Positions 25,677-33,770 of a stretch of 64,000 bases of DNA are shown in pieces. Under the pieces are notes generated by a model, which was not told where the DNA came from, searched no databases, and worked only from the letters and a program-made list of their open reading frames with translations. Location of the stretch: positions 62,001 to 126,000 of the forward strand of contig CAMDFX010000004.1 in assembly GCA_945897805.1 (NCBI GenBank), read 5' to 3'. Position 1 is the first letter of the stretch. The number at the start of each line of letters is the position of its first letter. This DNA comes from Chryseobacterium gleum. Lineage in GTDB: Bacteria > Bacteroidota > Bacteroidia > Flavobacteriales_D > Crocinitomicaceae. The translations under genes and the position numbers were made by a program.

Positions 25677-27086
25677 CTATTGATTAAATTTTTCAGTGAT
25701 TAATTTGCTTGTAACATCAAAAAACAAGGAAATGAAATTTTGATTCGTTTCAGCAATTTGCTTATTTAGTATGTGCTTTTGCTTATTCAGTTCAACAATA
25801 TATTTGTCATAGTTTTTGTTTTTGAATAAGCCATCTTTGCTTGGTGAAATATTATTGACATACGTAAAAATTTCATTAGTTGATGGATTTAATTCAAACG
25901 GGTTAAAACCTCTTCTGTTATTTTTTAACTCCGTTAGCCATTCTTCAAAAAGTGAATTAAATTTACATAGTGCATTATAAAAATCCGATGACAAGAAGGC
26001 ATCATCAATTTTTGGCTCAATTATGCCATAAGCGAGTGTATTAGTTTTTTTAAGTTCTTTATTTAGAAACAAATTGAAATAAAAATATTGAGTCAAGGGT
26101 CTAAATAATATTTTTTTAGATTTGTCAGATAAATCATTAAATGTAAGAGAGTCAGCATCTCGTTCAATACCAAATTCTTTTACTAACGGCACAGAGTAGT
26201 CAGTTTGATTTGCAAAGTCTAAAATAGCCAAGGCTGAAATTATTTCCACAAAATGAGCATCGTTCTTTTGACCGGAATTACCTTCAACATTTTCATAATC
26301 TTTACTAATATCATCTCCAACATAATACATGTTATTGATTGAGCCATTCGTAACGTTATGTTCGTAATAATTCAAGGCTGCTTTTGTCTTAGAAATGAAA
26401 GTAGATTTATCAATACTACTATCTTCATTTGGTTTTACACCAAAATATGGAAGCACCGAAATAGCACCAATTGGACAAGATTTCAATAAAGCTGCATTCG
26501 GAGTGCCATCTTTTGGAGAACGAAGATTTTTTAACAACAATGGAAATCCTGCAGCACCAGTACCACCAAAAATAGAACTAATTATGAAAATTTTATCACC
26601 TTGTTCAAAGGAAGACTGAAAATCTAAATAATCTTTTGAATTTTGAAACTGATTTAAAACAACACTTCCAATATTCGGATTTCCTTTAAATCCAACATCC
26701 ATTTTTGAATCTAGATTTAAATCACTGAATAACATACTTACAAGAGCTTGATTATTTGTATCAAGATTAGAATAATCGATGAATTCTTTGAATTTCTTAT
26801 CAGAGTTCTGAATATTTAACTTAAAATTTTGAGTTATATCTCGTAATTCAGGCTTAAAAAAAGATTCATCTAAACTATCAATATGAGGTAATTCTTTTCT
26901 GATTTTCTGATACGTTTTTAAAATGTCAATTGTTCTTGTTACATCACCATTTGCAGCATCTGGGTCAATAATAATAGGAACAACTGTGGAAACATTCAAC
27001 TTTGCACCAGATGCCATTAGGAATGATAAGGATTTTAGAACTCGAGAACCAGTTCCTCCGATTGCGAAAACAAATAATTTAGACAT
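25677..27086 (-). CDS. tubulin/FtsZ-like GTPase
   Basis: 469 residues from the ATG at 27086, which sits 2 nt after the upstream gene and begins MSKLFVFAIGGTGSRVLKSL, the N-terminal nucleotide-binding strand of tubulin-superfamily proteins. The signature glycine loop FGGTGAAGFPLLLKNL lies at about 168-183 (consensus GGTG(T/S/A)G). It is far from FtsZ in the rest of the chain and has no FtsZ C-terminal tail. Divergent FtsZ-like families in operons with membrane and vWA proteins have been described computationally (Makarova and Koonin, FtsZl families); this resembles them. Polymerisation is not shown by the sequence. Confidence 0.8.
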   Translation of the reverse strand: MSKLFVFAIGGTGSRVLKSLSFLMASGAKLNVSTVVPIIIDPDAANGDVTRTIDILKTYQKIRKELPHIDSLDESFFKPELRDITQNFKLNIQNSDKKFKEFIDYSNLDTNNQALVSMLFSDLNLDSKMDVGFKGNPNIGSVVLNQFQNSKDYLDFQSSFEQGDKIFIISSIFGGTGAAGFPLLLKNLRSPKDGTPNAALLKSCPIGAISVLPYFGVKPNEDSSIDKSTFISKTKAALNYYEHNVTNGSINNMYYVGDDISKDYENVEGNSGQKNDAHFVEIISALAILDFANQTDYSVPLVKEFGIERDADSLTFNDLSDKSKKILFRPLTQYFYFNLFLNKELKKTNTLAYGIIEPKIDDAFLSSDFYNALCKFNSLFEEWLTELKNNRRGFNPFELNPSTNEIFTYVNNISPSKDGLFKNKNYDKYIVELNKQKHILNKQIAETNQNFISLFFDVTSKLITEKFNQ

Positions 27087-27088
27087 AA

Positions 27089-27505
27089 TCAAAAAGGTAT
27101 TTTGGAACAATTAACACTTTTCCATTTTAATAAAAAAGAGTAAATGATCGACAGTATTAAACTCGAAATAAAATTTGAAAGGCCAATACCTATGAATTCG
27201 TTAGAATAAGGTAAGTCTTGATTTAATGTAACTACATAGTAATAAGACATCTCATTGTATGCAATTAAATAGGATGCAATAAAGTTAATGCTACAACCAA
27301 CAAATACCCAAAGTGACCATCGCAAAATTGTACCCCATTTCGGAGATTTAAGTATATAATAATATGCAACAATCCAAACGAAAGTAAATAAAAACAGGAA
27401 CAGTGATATACTGAAATTTACATTATTGTTGTGCAAATCGTTCGACAATCCTTGAAAATATATTAGTCCAAATAACTCTTGGATTTCCGCAAAAAAATCT
27501 TTCAT
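27089..27505 (-). CDS. small polytopic membrane protein
   Basis: 138 residues with about four hydrophobic segments (near 30-52, 60-80, 88-105, 108-128) and no known motif. Six nt after the vWA-like lipoprotein gene and 2 nt before the tubulin-like start. Probably a membrane partner of the tubulin-like or motor proteins. Confidence 0.6.
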   Translation of the reverse strand: MKDFFAEIQELFGLIYFQGLSNDLHNNNVNFSISLFLFLFTFVWIVAYYYILKSPKWGTILRWSLWVFVGCSINFIASYLIAYNEMSYYYVVTLNQDLPYSNEFIGIGLSNFISSLILSIIYSFLLKWKSVNCSKIPF

Positions 27506-27511
27506 AAATGT

Positions 27512-28924
27512 TTACCTTTTAATTTTAACTACTACAAAAACTATTATTACTACTACAACTAAAAAAATAAGGATACCTATCCAAGAAACACCACCCTTCT
27601 TGTTTTCAACGTTTATTTTTTTGGTGAAATAGAATGAATTATCAGTGTAGGATGGAAAACTCCTTTTAATTGCTTCAGTAAAATTTCGAAATCCATAAGT
27701 CATCAAATTCTTTAATTTACTTTCATCATCTGAATTACTTTGGATAAGAATTGGTGAAATTTTTCTTCTAAATGAAATTTCAATATTATCAACAATTTTT
27801 AGATTAGATTTCAAAAATAATAAATGCGTTGGTTTTACTTTTGAAAATGCATTTAAGTCTTTACTGTCAACTTTAGAAGGTACACCATTAAATTCAAAAT
27901 TATTGCCATTCAACTGGGAAATTTGTTCAATTTTAAAACCATTAGAAACAATTTCAAAGTTGCTAGTATCTAATTTGTACTCATCTGAAACTGGTATTTT
28001 TGATAAATCAATTCCTATACAAATTTGAAATTCATCTGTTTCTCTATCAGGTTTCACATCAACAATATCAAGAATTCCTTCATTTGTTTTACTGTCTCTA
28101 GAAGGCCTGAAGGTGCCAATTGAATTCGTGAATTGCAGTATTGTCCAATTTATGGGATTATCAATAATATCATATCTTTTTTCATTGTAAATGGAGAAAT
28201 CTTCAAAGCCTTTGAAATTTAAATCCCCTAAACTACGGTGATTTAAATTTAGTTTTTCAATCGCATCATTGTCACCAAAAAACCAAACATAATATGGTTT
28301 AATAGTATCAATCTTTTTAGGACCCTTAATGATTTTATTATAATCTGAAACATAACTAAAATAACCATCAAAAATTGAACTGAATTTTAGAATTGCAATA
28401 GAAAAATTTCTAGTTTTAGTTTTTTTATCATTGAGTATTTGGAATATCTGAGTTTCAGCATTATCATTGGATAAGCCTTTGTCTGTGGCATGAATAAAGT
28501 CGGAAACAAAAACTGAAATTGTATTGCCATTTGATTCAGTTATTACCTTATTTAACATCGCAGGATAATCAGTCCCTTCAAAATTTCTTTTTTCAAGATC
28601 AATATTATCTATTTTCTTAATTAAACTAAACTTATCTGTAGTGATACTCTTAACATTTAAATCATCACCAGAAATTAAATTGAAATTAATTTTATTGATT
28701 TGTGGAAAATTTGAAAACAATTTTGCAATGTCTGTTGTGAAATTCGATTTTTTTTCAAAGAAACCATGCATACTAATGCCGTCTTCAATATAAATTTTGA
28801 GATTAGGTATTATAGTACTAACTTCTTTTTCTGATGTAGATTTATTAACTTCGATTTTTGGCTTTCTATCTCGACATGAAATAAAAAATAAAATACTTAG
28901 TAGGAGAGTTAAACGTAAAAACAT
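27512..28924 (-). CDS. vWA-like lipoprotein with C-terminal membrane anchor
   Basis: 470 residues from the ATG at 28924, giving a clean lipoprotein signal (LLLSILFFISC); a TTG start at 28948 is less likely. After a short linker comes a von Willebrand A-like domain: IYIEDGISMHGFF in place of the MIDAS DxSxS strand, EGTDYPAML (threonine position) and SVFVSDF (aspartate position), so metal binding may be altered. A central beta-rich region and a C-terminal transmembrane helix (about 443-465) follow. First gene of the ten-gene operon. vWA assignment is by pattern only. Confidence 0.6.
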   Translation of the reverse strand: MFLRLTLLLSILFFISCRDRKPKIEVNKSTSEKEVSTIIPNLKIYIEDGISMHGFFEKKSNFTTDIAKLFSNFPQINKINFNLISGDDLNVKSITTDKFSLIKKIDNIDLEKRNFEGTDYPAMLNKVITESNGNTISVFVSDFIHATDKGLSNDNAETQIFQILNDKKTKTRNFSIAILKFSSIFDGYFSYVSDYNKIIKGPKKIDTIKPYYVWFFGDNDAIEKLNLNHRSLGDLNFKGFEDFSIYNEKRYDIIDNPINWTILQFTNSIGTFRPSRDSKTNEGILDIVDVKPDRETDEFQICIGIDLSKIPVSDEYKLDTSNFEIVSNGFKIEQISQLNGNNFEFNGVPSKVDSKDLNAFSKVKPTHLLFLKSNLKIVDNIEISFRRKISPILIQSNSDDESKLKNLMTYGFRNFTEAIKRSFPSYTDNSFYFTKKINVENKKGGVSWIGILIFLVVVVIIVFVVVKIKR

Positions 28925-28945
28925 TACTAACAAATTAATTAAGTA

Positions 28946-28953
28946 CAATGATA
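28946..28953 (-). promoter_or_regulatory. possible promoter of the ten-gene operon
   Basis: TATCATTG on the minus strand, one mismatch to TAnnTTTG, 21 nt before the lipoprotein ATG. No convincing -33 element. Confidence 0.35.
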
Positions 28954-29072
28954 TAAAATATTATCCGAAAAAATGTGACTTAGGTAAAAAAAATCGTTAG
29001 AGTGTAAATAAATATATTTTTCGAAAAGCAATGTTTTACAGTTACTGAATACACTAAAACACTAAATATTGG

Positions 29073-29097
29073 AGTTTCCCAGATGGTAGGGGAAACT
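29073..29097. terminator. hairpin between pseudogene and operon
   Basis: Perfect 8-bp stem AGTTTCCC / GGGAAACT around a 9-nt loop. No T-run follows it on either strand, so it may be a structural element rather than a terminator. Confidence 0.4.
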
Positions 29098-29213
29098 TAC
29101 CCAAGCTTTTGAATTGTTAAAGGATCAATTATTGACAGAATTAAGATGAAAATTCTCTTCCGTATCTTCAATTAGACCTAAATTATTGCTCACAAACTTC
29201 AAATGATAAAAAT

Positions 29214-29519
29214 TCAGTACAACATTCCAAAAAGCCACAAAGGGATCGTGTTTTCAATACCAAAAGCAATGTCATCCTGCACAATATAGGCGTTTTCTAT
29301 TCCCTGAATTTGTGATCTAGTTTTATTTTTTCCGCCTATTTCAAAGACATACTTTTCGTTTACCGTAAAATCTGCTCGATCATGATATGTTACCAGATGC
29401 TGCTCACTTAATTGATTCAGAAAAAAGGTTTCTCTTATGTTTCCGATATTTGGCTCGTTGGTGCTCAAGGCAATGATGCTTACCCGCTGATATGGGCTGG
29501 TTAATAAAGGTTTCAGAAC
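29214..29519 (-). pseudogene. C-terminal remnant of an AAA/DUF4143-type ATPase
   Basis: The frame reads SPYQRVSIIALSTNEP, then NIGNIRETFFLNQL, and ends FGIENTIPLWLFGMLY, the typical end of DUF4143-type ATP-binding proteins (NIGTIRETFF, FEIGGKNK). The ATPase half is missing; the fragment runs straight into the stop of the DnaA-like gene. It is a relic of an earlier gene at this spot. Confidence 0.7.
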
Positions 29520-30215
29520 TCAATTGTTATTTATGAATCTATTCAGTAAATTATTCACGATTTGAATATCAGGGGTAGTATCCCCTAATGTCCTTTTCGC
29601 AAAAATGGATATTATCAACCCTTCAATTTCTCTTACACTTAAATTACTAAGACCTCCAATGTAATTGATAGATTCTAAACACAAATCCATTTTTTCAGAC
29701 TTGAGTATTTGGTTAATGATTATTTCCTTTTCTATCACTGATGGCCTAGAGATGTTTATCTCTTTTTGAACTATTGGAACTTTTGTTCCTTCGTTATACG
29801 TGAAAATTATTTTCGTATTTACATTTTTGAGAACATCAACGATCTTATTACTGATTTCCTTATTTGAGCTTTCGTAAAAACTATCGATAAGAATCAAGGA
29901 TTTGCTATTTAAGAATTCTTTATTAAATATTGTCAATTCATTATTTTTAGAGTTATTGGAAATCAATCTTTCAAAGCTTGAATAAAATACTTCCTTTCCC
30001 CTTTCGTTGCCTTCAATTTTTTTTAGGATAGCTAAAGCAAGATGTGTTGCACCATTTCCAATTGTACTGGAAATGCCTAGCACATTATACGGAGTCAGTG
30101 ATAGAGCAAATTCAATTGCAGTTGATTTTGCTGTTGTATTTGTATCGACAGAGATGAAATTCTCGAAACTTGCACGTTCTTTTGCAGGATAAGTGCTTGA
30201 ATATTTGTTTGTCAT
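29520..30215 (-). CDS. DnaA/Hda-like AAA+ protein with decayed ATP site
   Basis: 231 residues, resembling the AAA+ core of DnaA or Hda without the DNA-binding domain IV. The N-terminus FENFISVDTN...AIEFALSL fits the DnaA entry helix. The P-loop position reads TIGNGATHLALAI (residues 51-63), where DnaA has GLGKTHL, so the Walker A lysine is Ala56. The Walker B position reads LILIDSFYE with Ser for the second acid. It is probably unable to hydrolyse ATP and may be a regulatory decoy or adaptor. It is oriented like the ten-gene operon, but its link to it is unproven. Confidence 0.6.
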   Translation of the reverse strand: MTNKYSSTYPAKERASFENFISVDTNTTAKSTAIEFALSLTPYNVLGISSTIGNGATHLALAILKKIEGNERGKEVFYSSFERLISNNSKNNELTIFNKEFLNSKSLILIDSFYESSNKEISNKIVDVLKNVNTKIIFTYNEGTKVPIVQKEINISRPSVIEKEIIINQILKSEKMDLCLESINYIGGLSNLSVREIEGLIISIFAKRTLGDTTPDIQIVNNLLNRFINNN

Positions 30216-30700
30216 TTTTTTTAATATTTATCTGTAGGTTGTTGGTTTTTAACTTACCAATAACATTTCGCCTGAGTCTGCTCATTAAAATGTGTCAAAT
30301 ATTTTTTTCAGGTTTAATTTTTAAAGATAAAAACGCACTATCAAAAACAAAAATTTTTAAACCGCATAAATTTGATTTTCACCTCTTCGTTTTTTAGTCA
30401 GGTAAACCAACTGTAAACCAAATCTAACAATTTATTTAATAATTGCAGATTAAATTTCCAATCTAAATTTTGTATTTTTCAAAATACTAATTAATTCATT
30501 TTTTGTATTGTCAAGAATACAAAATGCACTTTGATGGATGTAATTCTGAATAATTTTTTTAGAAATTTTTAAATTAATAATTAATTTACAAAAGTGAAAC
30601 TTTAAATTTTGCAACTAGATTAAAAGCACTTTTCCCCAAAAACAAAATAAAAAACTAATTTTATATCAATTAATTCTCGAATTCCTAAAAAGTAATCCAA
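30216..30700. other. AT-rich divergent control region
   Basis: About 485 bp between the DnaA-like gene (minus) and the next operon (plus). No gene. Promoters for both sides are expected; one minus-strand TAGATTTG (30419-30426) fits TAnnTTTG. Very AT-rich (runs of A and T), which could also be bendable DNA. Confidence 0.4.
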
Positions 30701-32029
30701 ATGGACAAATTAAAATTTGAAGTAAATGACTCAATTATCAGAATAGTAGGTGTTTTTGAATCAAAGAAACATCTAAAACTTGCAAATGAATTATTGAAAT
30801 TTGGATATTCTAAAGAACAACTTACAGACGATTCCAAAAAGTTCTACAAAGACTATTGGTATCCAGAATTTCGAGATTTGTTGTTTTTTAAAGAGAATGA
30901 AACTAGTTCAACCATTTTAGTTAAAGATTTTAATCAATCGTTGAACTTTATTAAAGGTCAAGATAATATTAATAATACAATTGTTACCATTCCGGCTGAA
31001 ATTGGAAAAGTGGAACTCATTTTATTTCCAAATAACTTGCATTTCTTTTCTATTGAGTTAATACCGTCAAAAAACAATCTTGAACAAATTGCAGATTTAA
31101 TTTTTTGTGCACGAGAATTTAACAAAGAAATCTTAGTCGAAAACACAAAATTTACTTGGGTAAATTGGATCGAAACAAATTGTCTTAATGGCATAAAAAT
31201 CAAATCTAATGATTTAAATGATGTTATTCATACTGATGGATTTTCAGGGTCTAAATTTAAACTATTTACTTTGGTTGATTTTGTGGAAATAGATGAGTTG
31301 AAAGATTCCAAAGTTAGAGATGAATTACTTTATGATCTTGGTTGTGTAAGTCCTATCAACACTGCAGGTGGAGATTTATCTTTTACTCCAAGTAATTCTT
31401 ATTTTAATCATTTATTAAATGATAGAATATCTGTTTTTAATAATTACACAATTCTTCCATTGTTTGATACATTTACTGTTGTTGGTTACAATCTTTTGAA
31501 TGATGACGCTAGAAGATTTAAACGTAAAACTTGGACAGAAACTTATTTTAGAATCTATTTATACAACCTTTTTATTAAGTATAATTTATATCGCTACAAT
31601 TTGGATATGAATGAAGATTCACTAAAAGTAAGGGATGCTTTTGAATCGTTTTTAAATACTTACCAAGTGAGCCATATTTCCTATAATTTCTTACCAAATT
31701 TAATTTTTCATAAGCACAGAAAAAGTCTTCAAATTGAAGATGAATTAAAGAAGTTTCAGGAACGGATAAATCGAATTTCACAGGCAATACAAGAAGATCA
31801 ACAAAAACGATCTAACTTATTACTTGGTATTGTTGGTGCGATGACTTCAATCAGCAGCATTAGTCCTGTTTTAAATGTGCTCGAATCTACAAGAATTAAG
31901 TTGAATTTGAACTCGGCACTTTTTTATTCACTATCAATTTTAATTGCTGTTTCGATTGCGATTTCAGTGCTCCTGTATTTATTTCCAGAGAAGAAAAAAC
32001 AAGTTCTAAGAAAGTGGAAGAAGCGATAA
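30701..32029 (+). CDS. unknown protein with C-terminal membrane hairpin
   Basis: 442 residues. A large soluble N-terminal region of about 340 residues without known motif, then a coiled coil (HRKSLQIEDELKKFQERINRI, near 345-365) and two closely spaced membrane helices (about 372-390 and 405-430), ending in a basic KKKQVLRKWKKR tail. The arrangement recalls CorA-type channels or coiled-coil effectors that disturb membranes, but no family is recognised. First of four genes; its stop overlaps the next start by 16 nt. Confidence 0.6.
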   Translation: MDKLKFEVNDSIIRIVGVFESKKHLKLANELLKFGYSKEQLTDDSKKFYKDYWYPEFRDLLFFKENETSSTILVKDFNQSLNFIKGQDNINNTIVTIPAEIGKVELILFPNNLHFFSIELIPSKNNLEQIADLIFCAREFNKEILVENTKFTWVNWIETNCLNGIKIKSNDLNDVIHTDGFSGSKFKLFTLVDFVEIDELKDSKVRDELLYDLGCVSPINTAGGDLSFTPSNSYFNHLLNDRISVFNNYTILPLFDTFTVVGYNLLNDDARRFKRKTWTETYFRIYLYNLFIKYNLYRYNLDMNEDSLKVRDAFESFLNTYQVSHISYNFLPNLIFHKHRKSLQIEDELKKFQERINRISQAIQEDQQKRSNLLLGIVGAMTSISSISPVLNVLESTRIKLNLNSALFYSLSILIAVSIAISVLLYLFPEKKKQVLRKWKKR

Positions 32030-32574
32030 ATATTAATATTACTGAGGATTCTTTAATTTATAATATTCGACATTTCAAGAGTATTGATTCTCAATTTGAA
32101 GAAAAACTAAAGAGATTAGGTTATTCACAAACAGAAATTTTGGGCAGATTATCGATTATTGGCTCAAAATTTAATGAAGATTTTGTAGCAAATCCCGTTG
32201 AACTTGTAGAGATACTTAATCAAATAAGCCATCAAAAAACTGTCTTTCAGGAAAACGGGAGGATTGCATTAATTTTTCAATTTTCTTTTTCTATTGGAAC
32301 TGATTCCTTGATTGAAATAATGCAAATTATTCCTGAAGAGAGAAAAAACATCTATTTAGAAGAAAGAGGTAATTTTAATGTAGGCGTAATTCAAATGGAT
32401 AATTTACCTCAAACCAATCAGATTGTTGTAATTATAGATGCTACAAGTCATAATCTTGTAACACTATATCCAGGGATTTATGCTCCCTCTTTTCCTGCTG
32501 AAGACCATTCAAAAGGTAATAATCAAATTTCATTAGATTTTTGGCGGAAACATATTTTTATTAAAACCACATAG
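32014..32574 (+). CDS. unknown soluble protein
   Basis: 186 residues with an N-terminal helical part and a C-terminal domain with VVIIDATSHNLVTLYPGIYAPSFP and DFWRKHIFI. This ending is reminiscent of the C-terminus of some secreted nuclease-type toxins, but the resemblance is from memory of short patterns and weak. Coupled to the upstream membrane gene by a 16-nt overlap and 1 nt before the barrel gene. Confidence 0.5.
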   Translation: MEEAININITEDSLIYNIRHFKSIDSQFEEKLKRLGYSQTEILGRLSIIGSKFNEDFVANPVELVEILNQISHQKTVFQENGRIALIFQFSFSIGTDSLIEIMQIIPEERKNIYLEERGNFNVGVIQMDNLPQTNQIVVIIDATSHNLVTLYPGIYAPSFPAEDHSKGNNQISLDFWRKHIFIKTT

Positions 32575-32575
32575 A

Positions 32576-33376
32576 ATGTTTAGATTATTATTAGGCCTTA
32601 TCTTTTTAAATTCTTTCTTGGGATTTACTCAAATTTTGAATGTAGATAGAGAAAATGGACAAGATTCTTTGAAAAGAAAACTCGCTTTTTCCTACAATGT
32701 GAATTTTAGTAGTGACAAACAAAAGAAGAATTTACTTGAATTTGCCAATCAGATGGAAATTGATTTATTTCTAAAAAAAGATAAAGTAGCAATTTTTTTA
32801 GGACAAACAGATGTGTCAATCAATGGTAAATCTACATTAGAAAATAACGGATACTTTCAGTTAAGATTGCGAGATAATGACAAGAGAAGAGTTGCACCCG
32901 ATTATTTTGCCCAATATCAATGGAATGGAATATTAGGGATGCAGAATCGCGTTTTGGCAGGTTGCAATGCTCGTTTTCGGTTTTGGGAAGATAAAAAAGA
33001 CGACTTTTACATGAGCGTTGGTGCATTTTATGAAGTTGAGAAATGGAATCCAACAATGACCAGCTTTGGTTTTGATAATCAGAACTTGCAAATTATTAAT
33101 AGACAAATTCCAAGACTTAATGTTTCTGCTAAGACAGCAATTCAGTTAAAAAAGGGAATTGATTTTAGTGCAAGTACATTTGTCCAATTCCCCATGAATG
33201 ATAAATTTCAACATTTTATGAATCCAAGGTGGTTTTTTGATATGAATCTTTTCTTTGAAATAAACCGATATTTAGGCGTGAAAATACATTATGATCACAA
33301 CTTCGATGACTATCGTCCCTTGCCTATTGATTCTTATTATTATAATTTGAATCTTGGATTTCAGTTAAAATGGTAA
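32576..33376 (+). CDS. outer-membrane beta-barrel protein (DUF481-like)
   Basis: 266 residues. Signal peptide (1-18), then alternating amphipathic beta-strands (LAFSYNVNFSSDKQKK; YFAQYQWNGILGMQNRVLAGCNARF; FFEINRYLGVKIHYDHNFDD) ending YYYNLNLGFQLKW with a terminal aromatic residue next to last, as in outer-membrane barrels of about 10-12 strands. DUF481-like YdiY proteins share this look. Its presence among apparently cytosolic and inner-membrane genes suggests a system spanning the envelope. Function unknown. Confidence 0.65.
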   Translation: MFRLLLGLIFLNSFLGFTQILNVDRENGQDSLKRKLAFSYNVNFSSDKQKKNLLEFANQMEIDLFLKKDKVAIFLGQTDVSINGKSTLENNGYFQLRLRDNDKRRVAPDYFAQYQWNGILGMQNRVLAGCNARFRFWEDKKDDFYMSVGAFYEVEKWNPTMTSFGFDNQNLQIINRQIPRLNVSAKTAIQLKKGIDFSASTFVQFPMNDKFQHFMNPRWFFDMNLFFEINRYLGVKIHYDHNFDDYRPLPIDSYYYNLNLGFQLKW

Positions 33377-33380
33377 AAGT

Positions 33381-33770
33381 ATGATTAAAGCAATTTTAAA
33401 TACACTACCTTTTTATCAAAGGGACTCCTTGTTTTTTGATGCACTTTTCGAAGCCAATCTTTCCTTTTTCGAGCAGGATAAGATTCCGAATTTTGACATT
33501 GTTTTATACCAAACACCGAATATTCACTTGGAAACATGGCGAATCAATTCTCAAGTGAAAGCTGAATTATTATTGCAAGAATCATTCGTGATCAAGCGTA
33601 TTAGTCATTTTGGAAACCGTTTGACTATTCCAATAGGAACTGAAGAAATCCGCACCGTTTATGTTGATCATTCACTTTTGCCTCGAATGGGTTCAGGACG
33701 AAAAGAGACCTGGAACCTAAGCGAAGGAAAATGGATTTGTTTGGAATCGAAAGGAACCTGGATAGGTTAA
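33381..33770 (+). CDS. unknown small protein
   Basis: 129 residues, soluble, no motif recognised; it ends KWICLESKGTWIG. Four nt after the barrel gene, so it is part of that operon. It meets the STAND-type NTPase gene tail to tail, with the two stop codons overlapping (33767-33770); the end of the NTPase gene may have been cut at this junction. Confidence 0.5.
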   Translation: MIKAILNTLPFYQRDSLFFDALFEANLSFFEQDKIPNFDIVLYQTPNIHLETWRINSQVKAELLLQESFVIKRISHFGNRLTIPIGTEEIRTVYVDHSLLPRMGSGRKETWNLSEGKWICLESKGTWIG

